DNA of 55,499 nucleotides from Flavobacteriales bacterium (GCA_019912395.1 JAIOIH010000039.1:1-55499); one strand, 5' to 3'; positions 9,246-17,666 are shown, numbered from the stretch's first letter. Numbers and translations are program-made. The notes: generated by a model not told the origin, from the letters alone.

Positions 9246-9300
9246 CATGACCCGCATGTCTTCAGGCATGCGTGGCGGGACCGCAAAGATGCGGGTCATG
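9246..9300. promoter_or_regulatory. 12-bp inverted repeat in the mutL upstream region
   Basis: CATGACCCGCAT (9246-9257) and its exact reverse complement ATGCGGGTCATG (9289-9300) are separated by 31 bp. The dyad fills the gap between the preceding leftward gene (stop at 9335) and mutL (ATG ending at 9243). A -7-like box, CATCTTTG (9291-9284, minus strand; one mismatch to TAnnTTTG), overlaps its outer arm. It could be an operator or a terminator stem for the upstream gene; there is no T tract. Confidence 0.5.
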
Positions 9301-9334
9301 CAGGAAACACCGGTGCAACTCCGTCCTCAAGCCA

Positions 9335-10222
9335 TTATTCCTTCATGAAGCGAACACAATGGAACCGTGCATGATCGTTCAGCACCAGCACATGGCTGCC
9401 CGGGGCCAAGCCGCTTACATCCACTTGTTGGTCCCCGGTCACACCCACCGTCCCGATGCCGAGGGTGCGCCCTTGTGTGTCCACGATGCGCCAAGAGCTG
9501 CCCGCAACGGCACCGTCAACGGTGAGCCGGTCGCGGCACGGGTTGGGGTAGGTGCCCACCGGACTGCGCTGATGCTCGGAGACGCCCACGTTGTTCTGGG
9601 CGAACACCAGCACATTGTCCCCATCATCGATGAGGATGGGATAGAGGGGGGCGGTGTTCCAAAGCAGGAGATCCCCCTCATTGTTCTGCACCTTCGCCAC
9701 GTTCATGAAGGTGCCCAGTGGGGTGATGAGGGTGCCCGCCCCCGTATAGGTCCATGTTGCGGTGGAGCTCCCCGTGCTGTGGCTATAGCTGTCCGTGTAG
9801 GCCTCCCCCAAGGCCAGGGGGAATTTCATCACCTGCACAGGGTCCGTGTAATTGTCCGGATCGCTGGGGACGTCGCGCGCCAGGATGTTGATCCCGGTGG
9901 CGGAGATGTCCAAATAGGTGTAGTTGGCACCCACACCGGTGATGATCTGGGCCCACGCCCAGTTGGCGGTGGGGTAGGTGGCGGCGTAGGGCGTGCCACT
10001 GGCGGGGGTGAAATTCAAGGTGCCCACCGCCTGCAGCGTAATGCCGCTGAGGTCCCAGGTCTGGTTGTTGCCATCGCTGAGGGCGGGCAGCGAGGCGGGT
10101 GCGCTGAGCAGGTGCATGTCCGTTTGCACACCGAAGGGACTCAGGTCGCTTTGGCTGATGGTGTGCTGGGCGGACAGGGGAAGCAGCAGCAGGCCTGCAA
10201 GGGGAGTAAGTAATGTTCTCAT
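9335..10222 (-). CDS. T9SS type A sorting domain-containing protein, unknown function
   Basis: 295 residues from ATG 10222 (MRTLLTPLAGLLLLPLSAQ, a clean signal peptide). The upstream extension to 10267 lies over a promoter-like box and is rejected. The middle is a beta-rich region (NQTWDLSGITLQAVGTLNF, then GTPYAATYPTANWAWA) of a kind often seen in Bacteroidota secreted proteins, with no enzyme motif. The C-terminus is a T9SS sorting domain starting at TYPNPCRDRL and ending VRFMKE. Exported and probably surface-attached. Monocistronic by context. Confidence 0.85.
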   Translation of the reverse strand: MRTLLTPLAGLLLLPLSAQHTISQSDLSPFGVQTDMHLLSAPASLPALSDGNNQTWDLSGITLQAVGTLNFTPASGTPYAATYPTANWAWAQIITGVGANYTYLDISATGINILARDVPSDPDNYTDPVQVMKFPLALGEAYTDSYSHSTGSSTATWTYTGAGTLITPLGTFMNVAKVQNNEGDLLLWNTAPLYPILIDDGDNVLVFAQNNVGVSEHQRSPVGTYPNPCRDRLTVDGAVAGSSWRIVDTQGRTLGIGTVGVTGDQQVDVSGLAPGSHVLVLNDHARFHCVRFMKE

Positions 10223-10245
10223 GCGTTCTGGTTTTGGTTGTGTTA

Positions 10246-10253
10246 CAAAAATA
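10246..10253 (-). promoter_or_regulatory. -7 box upstream of the 9335-10222 gene
   Basis: Read on the minus strand the box is TATTTTTG, an exact match to TAnnTTTG, 23 nt before the ATG. A TTTG lies 15 nt further upstream (10272-10269), closer than the usual 17-23 nt. The match supports the start at 10222. Confidence 0.5.
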
Positions 10254-10551
10254 CTGGGGCCGGGCACTCAAATGAACATCCTTCCCGCATCGGGGGCAAC
10301 ACCCGAAGTGGATGGAGCCGTACGGGGCAGTTCCCACGTGCGGTACTGCCGGTAGGTGCCTTGCGGGAGTGCGCCGTGAAGGGTGCTACATGTGTTGGCC
10401 TTCCTTGGCGTTGAAGTCCTCGTGGGATCCCGGCACGTCAGCAAATTGGGATCGTGGGGGCGTTCCACATGCATGATCGCACTTGCTTCCGGGAAGCGCC
10501 AAGCCGATCTTGACCATAAAATCACCATCTTCGCGATCCAAAATCACCCCT
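10254..10551. other. Intergenic gap between divergent genes
   Basis: About 300 bp between the leftward T9SS gene and the rightward DUF4920 gene. It holds a weak stem (GGCAGT near 10326, ACTGCC near 10345) and no ORF that looks coding. No clear promoter for the DUF4920 gene was seen. Confidence 0.5.
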
Positions 10552-11031
10552 ATGAAACACCTGCTTTTCCTCCTTCTGGCATCCTTCGCGTTCACCGCCG
10601 ATGCCCAAACCAAAGAGGCTCCGGCCACCACCGGCGGATACGTCAGCTATGGCGACCCCATCACCGCAGAAGGTGCCCTTACCCTTGCGGAATTCGATAA
10701 GGCCGTCGCCGATGTGGATTCCCTGAGCACGAAGCTCATTACCGAGATCATTGAGAGCTGCGGCAAGAAAGGCTGCTGGATGGACGTGAAGATGAGCGAC
10801 GGCACAGCGATGAAAGTGCGCTTCCGCGATTACGGCTTCTTCGTGCCCAAGCACGGCCTGGAAGGCAAGGAGGTGGTGATGCAGGGCCGCGCCAAGAAGG
10901 AAGTGACCGATGTGGACATGCTGCGCCACTACGCGGAGGACGCCGGTAAGAGCAAGGAAGAGATCGCCGAGATCACCGAGCCGGAGATGAGCTGGACCTT
11001 CGAGGCCGACGGCGTGCTGATCAAGGAGTGA
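10552..11031 (+). CDS. DUF4920 domain-containing protein
   Basis: 159 residues from ATG 10552 (MKHLLFLLLASFAFTADAQ, signal peptide cleaved near AQ). The DUF4920 features are present: YGDPITAEGAL near the mature N-terminus, ESCGKKGCWMDV with two cysteines that may bind metal or form a disulfide, and FRDYGFFVPKHGLEGKEVVM. The family is largely confined to Bacteroidota; it is periplasmic or membrane-associated and has no established function. The TGA shares its last base with the ATG of the isoaspartyl peptidase gene (TGATG), so the two are translationally coupled. Confidence 0.85.
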   Translation: MKHLLFLLLASFAFTADAQTKEAPATTGGYVSYGDPITAEGALTLAEFDKAVADVDSLSTKLITEIIESCGKKGCWMDVKMSDGTAMKVRFRDYGFFVPKHGLEGKEVVMQGRAKKEVTDVDMLRHYAEDAGKSKEEIAEITEPEMSWTFEADGVLIKE

Positions 11032-11966
11032 TGCCGGACGTACAACGCTCCGTGGCGATCGCCGTCCACGGAGGTGCCGGTACGTTGGATCCCTCGGCGA
11101 TGACGCCGGAGAAGGAAGCCGCCTACCGGGGTGTGCTCTCCACTGCCGTGCGGAAGGGACATGCCGTGCTCGCCGGAGGTGGCAGCGCCTTGGATGCCGT
11201 GGAGGCCGCCGTGCGCGTGCTGGAGGATTCACCGCTGTTCAATGCAGGGCGTGGAGCCGTCTTTACGGCGGACGGCACGCATGAAATGGATGCCGCGATC
11301 ATGGAAGGTACGGGCTTGCGTGCCGGGGCCGTGGCCGGTGTGCAGAACGTAAAGAACCCCGTGGGCCTGGCGCGCTTGGTGATGGAACGCAGCGGGCACG
11401 TGATGCTCAGCGGACGCGGTGCGTTCGAGTTCGCGCACCAACAAAAGGTGGCCTTGGAGGATGACGAATACTTCTTCGACCAGCTACGCCACGACCAATG
11501 GCAGGAAGTACGCGGCAGCACGGAAGTCCGGCTGGACCACAGCACGGGTGAGAAGAAATTCGGAACGGTGGGAGCCGTGGCACTCGACGCGAAGGGCCAC
11601 TTGGCCGCAGCCACCAGCACCGGTGGCATGACGAACAAGCGCTGGCAACGCATCGGCGACAGCCCTGTGCCGGGCGCTGGCACCTATGCCAACAACGCCA
11701 CCTGCGCCATTAGCTGCACGGGCAACGGCGAAGCCTTCCTGCGCGCCGTGGCCGCGCACGATGTGCATGCGCTGATGAGCTACAAGGGCCTTTCCCTGGA
11801 AGAGGCCGTGCGCATCGTGGTGCACGAGAAGCTCCCGCCGCTGGATGGCGAAGGTGGATTGATCGCCGTGGACAAGGATGGCCGCATCGTGCTGGACTTC
11901 AACTGCACCGGCATGTACCGCGCGATGATCGACGGGAACGGAGAGGTCGTGGCGATCTTCCGATAA
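11031..11966 (+). CDS. Isoaspartyl peptidase / plant-type L-asparaginase
   Basis: 311 residues from ATG 11031; a GTG at 11028 in frame is an alternative. Ntn-hydrolase of the plant-type asparaginase family, autocleaved to expose Thr179 in FGTVGAVALD. Other family marks are AVHGGAGTL at 11-19, NAGRGAVFT near 71, MDAAIMEG near 86, and STGGMTNKRWQRIGDSP with GAGTYA after it. The enzyme removes isoaspartyl residues from dipeptides and hydrolyses asparagine. No signal peptide, so cytoplasmic. Coupled to DUF4920 by a one-base overlap; the functional link is unknown. Length and motifs are complete. Confidence 0.93.
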   Translation: MPDVQRSVAIAVHGGAGTLDPSAMTPEKEAAYRGVLSTAVRKGHAVLAGGGSALDAVEAAVRVLEDSPLFNAGRGAVFTADGTHEMDAAIMEGTGLRAGAVAGVQNVKNPVGLARLVMERSGHVMLSGRGAFEFAHQQKVALEDDEYFFDQLRHDQWQEVRGSTEVRLDHSTGEKKFGTVGAVALDAKGHLAAATSTGGMTNKRWQRIGDSPVPGAGTYANNATCAISCTGNGEAFLRAVAAHDVHALMSYKGLSLEEAVRIVVHEKLPPLDGEGGLIAVDKDGRIVLDFNCTGMYRAMIDGNGEVVAIFR

Positions 11967-11975
11967 GGCGGAATG

Positions 11976-12004
11976 GATCAGCGGATGAGATCGATCCGCT
12001 GATC
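11976..12004. terminator. Perfect 11-bp hairpin after the asparaginase gene
   Basis: GATCAGCGGAT (11976-11986) pairs exactly with ATCCGCTGATC (11994-12004) over a 7-nt loop, starting 10 nt after the stop. No T tract follows, so it may be a weak terminator or 3' stabiliser. Its GATCAG core resembles the octamer units at 37932 and 41744. Confidence 0.45.
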
Positions 12005-12096
12005 GCCCGCATCCACTGATCAGCTGATCGAAAAGGCGTTCATCCTCCAGATCCCCCGCTCACCACTACCATTTCCGCCAATTAACCTTATCCGTG

Positions 12097-12104
12097 CATC
12101 TTTG
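12097..12104 (+). promoter_or_regulatory. Possible -7 box for the lemA operon
   Basis: CATCTTTG, one mismatch from TAnnTTTG, followed by CA, 47 nt before the lemA ATG. The identical octamer lies upstream of mutL (9291-9284, minus strand). Confidence 0.35.
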
Positions 12105-12151
12105 CATTCACCGGAACTTCCGGGCCTTAACCGATAAACCAACCCGTCCAG

Positions 12152-12739
12152 ATGAACCGTACCCTTCTCATCGTCCTTGGCGTTGTCGCCGTGATCGCCT
12201 TGTGGGCCATCAGCTTCCAGCGGAGCATGGTGGGCATGAGCGAAGGCGTGGCCGCGCAATGGAGCAACGTGGAGAACGCCTATCAGCTCCGAGCCGACAA
12301 GACCAAGAATATCGTGGAGATCATCAAGGGGTCCGCCGATTTCGAGAAGACCACCCTTACCGATGTGATCGAGGCCCGGTCCAAGGCCACCAGCATCCAG
12401 CTCAATGCCAACGACCTCACCCCGGAGAAGATGGCGCAGTTCGAGGCCGCGCAGCAGCAGCTCACCGGTGCCCTTAGCCGCCTCATGGTCACCGTGGAAC
12501 GCTACCCCGACCTGAAGACCACCACCGCCTTCCGGGATTTCCAGGCGCAGTACGAGGGCATGGAGAACCGCATTGGGGTGGAGCGCCGCAAGTTCAACGA
12601 TCTGGCGAGGGCGTACAACTCGAAGATCAAGCAGATCCCCAACAACATGCTTGCCGGCTTCTTCGGCTTTACGGAGAAGGGCTACTTCAAGGCGCAGGAA
12701 GGCACGGAGGATGCACCCGACATCAGTTTCGGGAAGTGA
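12152..12739 (+). CDS. LemA family protein
   Basis: 195 residues. One N-terminal transmembrane segment (LLIVLGVVAVIALWAISF) is followed by the LemA helical domain: WSNVENAYQLRADKTKNIVE at about 37-56, then FRDFQAQYEGMENRIGVERR and FNDLARAYN. LemA proteins are membrane-anchored helical bundles of unclear role, often coupled to TPM-domain proteins as here. First gene of a tight operon: its TGA overlaps the next start as GTGA. Start and length fit the family. Confidence 0.93.
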   Translation: MNRTLLIVLGVVAVIALWAISFQRSMVGMSEGVAAQWSNVENAYQLRADKTKNIVEIIKGSADFEKTTLTDVIEARSKATSIQLNANDLTPEKMAQFEAAQQQLTGALSRLMVTVERYPDLKTTTAFRDFQAQYEGMENRIGVERRKFNDLARAYNSKIKQIPNNMLAGFFGFTEKGYFKAQEGTEDAPDISFGK

Positions 12740-13185
12740 AGCAACGGATCGACATCGAGGAGTGGCTCACGCCCGAGGAATTGGCACGGGTGCGCGATGC
12801 CGTACGCGCTGCCGAGAAGCGCACGAGCGGGGAGCTCCGCGTACACCTCGACGTGGCCATCATGGACGACGTGCTGGACCACGCGGCCTTCGCCTTCAAC
12901 AACCTGGGCATGGCCAAGACCCAGGAGCGCAATGGGGTGCTCATCTACGTGAGCGTGCCCGGCCGCAAGGTGGCCGTGATCGGTGATGAGGGCATCCATG
13001 CCAAGTTGGGCGATACCTACTGGCACGACGTGCTGAAGGTCATTCTGGAGTACTTCCGCGAAGATCGGTTCTGCGATGGCCTCTGTGCCGGGGTGGAACT
13101 GCTGGGAGAGAAGCTCCGCGAGCATTTTCCCTTCCAGCGCGCTGATGTGAACGAACTGAGCGATGAGGTGAGCTTCGGGAAATGA
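12736..13185 (+). CDS. TPM domain-containing protein (cytoplasmic-type)
   Basis: 149 residues from GTG 12736, which overlaps the lemA stop; no ATG gives a complete domain. TPM (TLP18.3/Psb32/MOLO-1) phosphatase-like domain with TSGELRVHLDV near 31, RNGVLIYVS near 65 and KVAVIGDEGIHAKLG near 75. There is no signal peptide, unlike the next gene. Pairing of a short TPM protein with a longer membrane-bound one and LemA is a standard Bacteroidota cluster. Followed by an ATGA overlap. Function of the cluster is unproven. Confidence 0.88.
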   Translation: MKQRIDIEEWLTPEELARVRDAVRAAEKRTSGELRVHLDVAIMDDVLDHAAFAFNNLGMAKTQERNGVLIYVSVPGRKVAVIGDEGIHAKLGDTYWHDVLKVILEYFREDRFCDGLCAGVELLGEKLREHFPFQRADVNELSDEVSFGK

Positions 13186-13994
13186 GAACACTGCGGACCA
13201 TTTTCGTTCTGGCGTACGTTGCCTTGTCCCCGTTGGCTTTTTCCGCGGACCTTGACCCCTGCTTTCCGCCCAAGCCCAAGAATGAGGACCAATTGGTCTT
13301 CCAGTATACCCGCTTCCTTGGCGAGCAGGATGCCCGGAACCTGAACAACAAGCTGGTGCGTTTCGCCCGCGAGACCAGCAACCGCATCGCGGTGGTGGCC
13401 GTGGACACCCTCTGCGGTTATCCCGCATCCGACTTCACGTTCCAGCTCGGTGAGGCATGGGGCTTCGGGGCGAAGGGCGTGGACAATGGCGTGTTGATCC
13501 TGGTGAAGCCCAACGGCGCCCCGGGCGACCGGCACGTGTTCATCGGTGTGGGCTATGGTCTGGAAGGGGCCATCCCGGACCTTATTGCCAAGCGCATCGT
13601 GGACGAGGAGATCCTACCGCGATTCCGCAACGGTGACTATTTCGGCGGCATGGACAAGGCCACGGACGTGCTGATGGCCCTGGCGAAGGGCGAGATCAAC
13701 GCAAGGAGCTATGGCAAGGAATCCGTGCCTTGGGCTCCGATCCTGATGATCCTGGCCTTCTTCGCGATCATTTTCCTCTCCATGCTCAACCGCACGCGTA
13801 AATATGCCCGAGTGAACAACTTGGACTTCTGGGCCGCGTGGGCATTGATGAGCGCGGCGAGTTCCTCCCATGGCGGAAGCTGGGGCGGATTTTCCCGCGG
13901 AGGAGGTGGCGGTTTCCGCGGCGGCGGCGGTGGGGGCTTCGGCGGCTTTGGCGGCGGTGGCTTCGGCGGCGGTGGAGCCGGTGGATCTTGGTAG
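13182..13994 (+). CDS. TPM domain-containing protein with C-terminal membrane anchor and Gly-rich tail (YgcG-like)
   Basis: 270 residues. Signal peptide (MRTLRTIFVLAYVALSPLAFS), an exported TPM domain (RIAVVAVDTLCGYPASDFT, then AKGVDNGVLILV and IGVGYGLEGAIPD), a transmembrane segment near 188-207 (APILMILAFFAIIFLSML), and a last 40 residues almost entirely Gly, Phe and Ser. The layout matches the YgcG family: TPM domain outside the membrane and a low-complexity Gly-rich tail. It overlaps the preceding TPM gene by ATGA and is followed 3 nt later by the TerB/J-domain gene. Confidence 0.9.
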   Translation: MRTLRTIFVLAYVALSPLAFSADLDPCFPPKPKNEDQLVFQYTRFLGEQDARNLNNKLVRFARETSNRIAVVAVDTLCGYPASDFTFQLGEAWGFGAKGVDNGVLILVKPNGAPGDRHVFIGVGYGLEGAIPDLIAKRIVDEEILPRFRNGDYFGGMDKATDVLMALAKGEINARSYGKESVPWAPILMILAFFAIIFLSMLNRTRKYARVNNLDFWAAWALMSAASSSHGGSWGGFSRGGGGGFRGGGGGGFGGFGGGGFGGGGAGGSW

Positions 13995-13997
13995 CGC

Positions 13998-14753
13998 ATG
14001 GCCGGATACAACAAGTGGATCTTCGGTAGCTTGGGTTTCGCCCTTACGGGAACGCCCATCGGTGCCGTGGTGGGCTTCGCGCTCGGTGCGCTTATGGACA
14101 ATGCCCAAGGCATCGTGGTGGCAAAGCCCGGCCGCAGTGCGCGCAGTGCTTCGTACCGGTCCTCGGCCACTGCCAGCGACCTGGCCTTGAGCCTGGTGGT
14201 ATTGACGGCTGCCGTAATGAAGGCCGACGGCAAGGCCACCCACGGCGAGCTCGGCCATGTGCGCCGGTTCTTCGTACAGCAGTTCGGCCCCCAGCACAGC
14301 GCGGAACTGCTCCGCCTGCTGCGCGATGTGCTGAAGCGCGAGATCCCCCTGCGCGACGTGTGCGCCCAGATCCGAGGGCATTTGTCACATCCCGAGCGCT
14401 TGCAGGTGATGCATTACCTGATCGGCCTGGCCCACGCCGATGGACGGGCGCAGGCCTACGAGCGGAACGTACTGGAGCGCATAGCCGCCGACATGGGCAT
14501 CAGCCAGAAGGACCTGGCCTCGTTGGACGCCATGTTCCGCGGACCTTCCACCGCCAGCGCATATACCATTCTGGAGGTGGACCCCAAGGCCAGCAATGAG
14601 GAGGTGAAGAAGGCCTACCGGCGCGCCGCCATGAAGCACCATCCCGACCGGGTGGCTCACTTGGGCGAAGATTTCCAGAAAGCCGCCTCGGAGAAATTCA
14701 AGAACGTGCAACAGGCCTGGGAGCGTATCGAGCGGGAACGTGGGCTCAAGTGA
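13998..14753 (+). CDS. TerB-like / J-domain co-chaperone (DjlA-like)
   Basis: 251 residues. The glycine-rich N-terminus (FGSLGFALTGTPIGAVVGFA) may be membrane-associated. A TerB-like helical domain covers about 50-175 (LSLVVLTAAVMKADGKATHG, then LIGLAHADGRAQAYERNVLE). A C-terminal J domain covers about 187-251 with the essential HPD in MKHHPDRVAHLG. DjlA-type proteins stimulate DnaK at the membrane. It is the last gene of the LemA-TPM-TPM operon (3-nt spacing), which suggests the cluster works with the Hsp70 system at the envelope; that link is inference. Confidence 0.88.
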   Translation: MAGYNKWIFGSLGFALTGTPIGAVVGFALGALMDNAQGIVVAKPGRSARSASYRSSATASDLALSLVVLTAAVMKADGKATHGELGHVRRFFVQQFGPQHSAELLRLLRDVLKREIPLRDVCAQIRGHLSHPERLQVMHYLIGLAHADGRAQAYERNVLERIAADMGISQKDLASLDAMFRGPSTASAYTILEVDPKASNEEVKKAYRRAAMKHHPDRVAHLGEDFQKAASEKFKNVQQAWERIERERGLK

Positions 14754-14801
14754 TCGTGGCGGTAGTTGGTGAATTGCCCGTTGTCGGAAGCTTCCGGTCA
14801 C

Positions 14802-14878
14802 CTGTCGACCGCCGTCTGCCCGCTGCTTCCTGCCCTCTGCCCGCTGCTCGCTGCTCCCTGCACACTGCCACCTACTGT
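14802..14878. repeat. Eleven-unit heptamer array, CTGCnnn
   Basis: Eleven consecutive 7-base steps. Nine of the first bases align on CTGC or CTAC followed by three variable bases; the first two units are CTGTCGA and CCGCCGT. The array fills the gap between the convergent TerB/J-domain and kup genes. The period is kept strictly while the unit sequence drifts. Confidence 0.85.
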
Positions 14879-14923
14879 TCTTTGCAACCGCACGAATGCT
14901 GCCCAACAACTGACCACCGATCC

Positions 14924-16915
14924 CTATTTGCGATCCAGGTCATTCTGCCTCTTCATGCTCATCCGTTTCAAAGGTATCTCCCGTACGCCTTGGATCACCA
15001 GCGGCACATGCTCCACTACGGTCACGTTCGGGTCCAGGCCCATGGCATCCCGGTCGCTTTGGGCCAGACGTTTCAGCGTGAAGTAAACATCCAGTATCAG
15101 GTCATCCCGCAGGCTGAACTCATTCTCCACCGAGAGTACACGCTCGGTGATCACATAGAGGATGTCCGTGTGGAAATCACCCTTCTTGATGCTCTCGTAC
15201 TTGTTGCGGAAGTTCAGTTCATGGTCCGCGTCCAGCTCCTCCAGCACCCGGCGGAACAAGAGGTTCACCCGGGGCTGCACCCGGAAGCCCAGGTCGAAGT
15301 CCACGCGGATCACCTTGTCATCGATCAGCTCCCTGACCCGATACTCCATGGTGTAGGGCTCGTCCGTATAGTTCACGTGAACGAACCAGTAGATCTCGGC
15401 GCGCTTCACCTTCCGCGCCAGGATGCTGTTGATGATCTGGCGTTCCACCTGATCGGGATTGTCGGCCTTGGTAAGATAGACCAGATGGGTGGCATACTTC
15501 GGGATATCCCTGTCATTGCTGAGGTCGCGCAGCGATTGGGCGTACTTCGTCAGCGGTACGAACTCGATGAAGCGGTTGATGATCTTGCGTGCGCGGTACC
15601 ACGTGAACATCACGCCCAGCACCAGGATCACCGCCACAAGGAGCAATGGGCGGTGGAGGATCTTCACCGCGTTCGCCACGAAGTTGGCCAGCTCAAGGGT
15701 GAAGAACATGCCGATCACCAAGAGCACCAGGGCCATGTGCCAGCGGCGTGCGAATCGCAGGTAGCCGAAGAGCAGCACGGTGGTCATCAGCATGGCCACC
15801 ACGATGAAGAAACCGTATGCCGCCTCCATGTTGCCGCTGCTGCGGAAGTAGAACATCACGCCAATGCAGCCTGCCCACAACAGCCAGTTCACGCTGGGAA
15901 TATAGATCTGGCCACGCACCACTGTGGGGAATTTCACCCGGACGCGGGGCCAGAAGTTGAGCGTGATGGCCTCATTGATCAATGTGAACGAGCCGCTGAT
16001 CACCGCTTGGCAGGCCACGATGGCGGCCAAGGTGGCCACGCCCACACCGGTGAGCAGGAACCACTCCGGCATCAGCTCATAGAACGGGTTCCGCTCCTCC
16101 AGCAGCATGCCCTGATGCCCGAGAAGCCAAGCCCCTTGGCCCATGTAGTTGCACACCAGGGCCGTCTTCACGAAGATCCACGTGGCCCGGATGTTCCGCC
16201 GACCGCAGTGGCCCATGTCGTTGTACAGCCCCTCGGCACCGGTGGTACACAGGAACACCGCGCCCAACAGCCAAAAACCTCCGGGGTACTTGGTGAGGAG
16301 GTCCACCGCGTACTTGGGATTGACACTGGCCAGTACGTGCGGGGTGTGTACCACTTGAGCGAGCCCCAGTACCAGCAGCATGCTGAACCAGACAAGCATG
16401 ATGGGGCCGAAGGCGAACCCCACCACCTTGGTGCCGAAGCGCTGGAAGAAGAAGAGCAGGCTGATGATCACCACCACCACAAGCACCGTGGTGGTGTTCC
16501 CGGGAGCGATCACACCGGCAAACGTATCCACACCGCCCAGTCCTTCGATGGCAGCGGCCACCGAGATCGGGGGAGTGAGGATGCCATCGGCCATCAGGGT
16601 TGCCGCACCGATGATCGCGGGCAGCCAGACCCATTTGCCGTAGCGCCGCACCAGCGTGTAAAGGGAGAAGACGCCCCCTTCACCGCGGTTGTCCGCCTGA
16701 AGGGTGATGAGGATGTACTTGAAGGTGGTCTGCAGGGTGAGCGTCCAGATGATGCAGCTCAACGCCCCCAGCACCAGTTGCTCCGAGATGGGCTCGGTCT
16801 CGCCCACCACCGCTTTGAACACGTACAGGGGGGAAGTACCGATGTCCCCGAAGATGATCCCCAGGGTGACCAACATGCCCGCCCAGGTCAACGGATGCGT
16901 ATGCGGTTTCTGCAT
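14924..16915 (-). CDS. kup: KUP/HAK/KT family potassium transporter
   Basis: 663 residues, within the range of the family. About 12 transmembrane spans are followed by a C-terminal cytoplasmic domain of about 220 residues. The signature IIFGDIGTSPLYVFKAV lies at about 20-36, with VWLPAIIGAATLMADGILTP near 115. Takes up K+ by proton symport. Monocistronic, convergent with the LemA operon. A -7-like box, TACATTCG (one mismatch to TAnnTTTG), lies 42 nt upstream of the ATG. Nothing is missing. Confidence 0.95.
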   Translation of the reverse strand: MQKPHTHPLTWAGMLVTLGIIFGDIGTSPLYVFKAVVGETEPISEQLVLGALSCIIWTLTLQTTFKYILITLQADNRGEGGVFSLYTLVRRYGKWVWLPAIIGAATLMADGILTPPISVAAAIEGLGGVDTFAGVIAPGNTTTVLVVVVIISLLFFFQRFGTKVVGFAFGPIMLVWFSMLLVLGLAQVVHTPHVLASVNPKYAVDLLTKYPGGFWLLGAVFLCTTGAEGLYNDMGHCGRRNIRATWIFVKTALVCNYMGQGAWLLGHQGMLLEERNPFYELMPEWFLLTGVGVATLAAIVACQAVISGSFTLINEAITLNFWPRVRVKFPTVVRGQIYIPSVNWLLWAGCIGVMFYFRSSGNMEAAYGFFIVVAMLMTTVLLFGYLRFARRWHMALVLLVIGMFFTLELANFVANAVKILHRPLLLVAVILVLGVMFTWYRARKIINRFIEFVPLTKYAQSLRDLSNDRDIPKYATHLVYLTKADNPDQVERQIINSILARKVKRAEIYWFVHVNYTDEPYTMEYRVRELIDDKVIRVDFDLGFRVQPRVNLLFRRVLEELDADHELNFRNKYESIKKGDFHTDILYVITERVLSVENEFSLRDDLILDVYFTLKRLAQSDRDAMGLDPNVTVVEHVPLVIQGVREIPLKRMSMKRQNDLDRK

Positions 16916-16956
16916 GAGGCGTGTACACGGGCGCGATCCCGATCACAAAAGGCGCG

Positions 16957-16964
16957 CGAATGTA
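16957..16964 (-). promoter_or_regulatory. Possible -7 box for kup
   Basis: On the minus strand TACATTCG followed by CG; one mismatch to TAnnTTTG. A similar TAAATTCG plus CG lies upstream of the 18225-18716 SET gene (18743-18736). Confidence 0.35.
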
Positions 16965-17021
16965 GGGAGATCCGTAGATCCGCCTCGCGGGATGATGAAT
17001 GCACGGATCGCCAGCCGCCGC

Positions 17022-17666
17022 TCACCGCATATCGTTCACCTCCACACCGGGATACTTGCTCTTGTCGAACGCGAACAGGGCATCCACCATCTCGGCGTTC
17101 GGCTTGAAGTTCTTCAGCACATAGGTCACCTCGTTGCCGTCCTTGTACTTCATCACCACCTTTCGCGGCTCCATCTTGTTCTTGTCCACCGTGAGGATGA
17201 TGGTGTGGTAGGGCTTCTTGGCGGGATCGAGCGGAAAGAGCCTGATCGTTTCCACCGCTACGCCATCCTCGGTGGAGGCGCCCACATATTGGCTCTTGAA
17301 GCCCTTCTCGTACACATTGAAAAGGTTGGCCGGATCCAAGGTTTCGTCCATCTCCTTGGGGTCGCTGATGCTCACTTCATTGGTCTTTTTGCTGTAGGTC
17401 CACAGCGCGTTGCCATCGTTGATCACGATGTTGTCCAGCAGGGTGAGCCGGAATTTGCGGTCCTTTACCTTGATGTTGCCTTCCTGCTTCAGGTCCAGTT
17501 TGCTGGCGGTGTTCACCAAGCGGCTGGTGAAGTCCGCATCGAAGCTCTTGTAGGTCTTGTTCTTGGCGATCAATTGGTCCACGATGGAACGGCTCTTGGT
17601 GTCGTCCTGGCCGAAGGAGTGCAATACCAACAGGAGCGAGGCGAGAAGGAGGAAGGTCTTTTTCAT
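17022..17666 (-). CDS. LolA-like outer-membrane lipoprotein carrier protein
   Basis: 214 residues from ATG 17666 (MKKTFLLLASLLLVLHSFGQ signal peptide). The open frame continues to 17702 but the promoter box at 17707-17700 rules that out. The mature part has the LolA/LolB-like fold seen in Bacteroidota: FDADFTSRLVN, a strand-rich KDRKFRLTLLDNIVINDG, then GNALWTYSKKTNEVSIS and a YVLKNFKPNAEMVDALFAF C-terminal helix. It should ferry lipoproteins from inner to outer membrane; specificity is not readable from sequence. Monocistronic, with the best promoter in the window. Confidence 0.88.
   Translation of the reverse strand: MKKTFLLLASLLLVLHSFGQDDTKSRSIVDQLIAKNKTYKSFDADFTSRLVNTASKLDLKQEGNIKVKDRKFRLTLLDNIVINDGNALWTYSKKTNEVSISDPKEMDETLDPANLFNVYEKGFKSQYVGASTEDGVAVETIRLFPLDPAKKPYHTIILTVDKNKMEPRKVVMKYKDGNEVTYVLKNFKPNAEMVDALFAFDKSKYPGVEVNDMR

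Noticed and set aside
10268-10528. Minus-strand ORF of 86 codons in the gap before the DUF4920 gene
   Set aside because: No hydrophobic or family pattern, no start signals; taken as non-coding.
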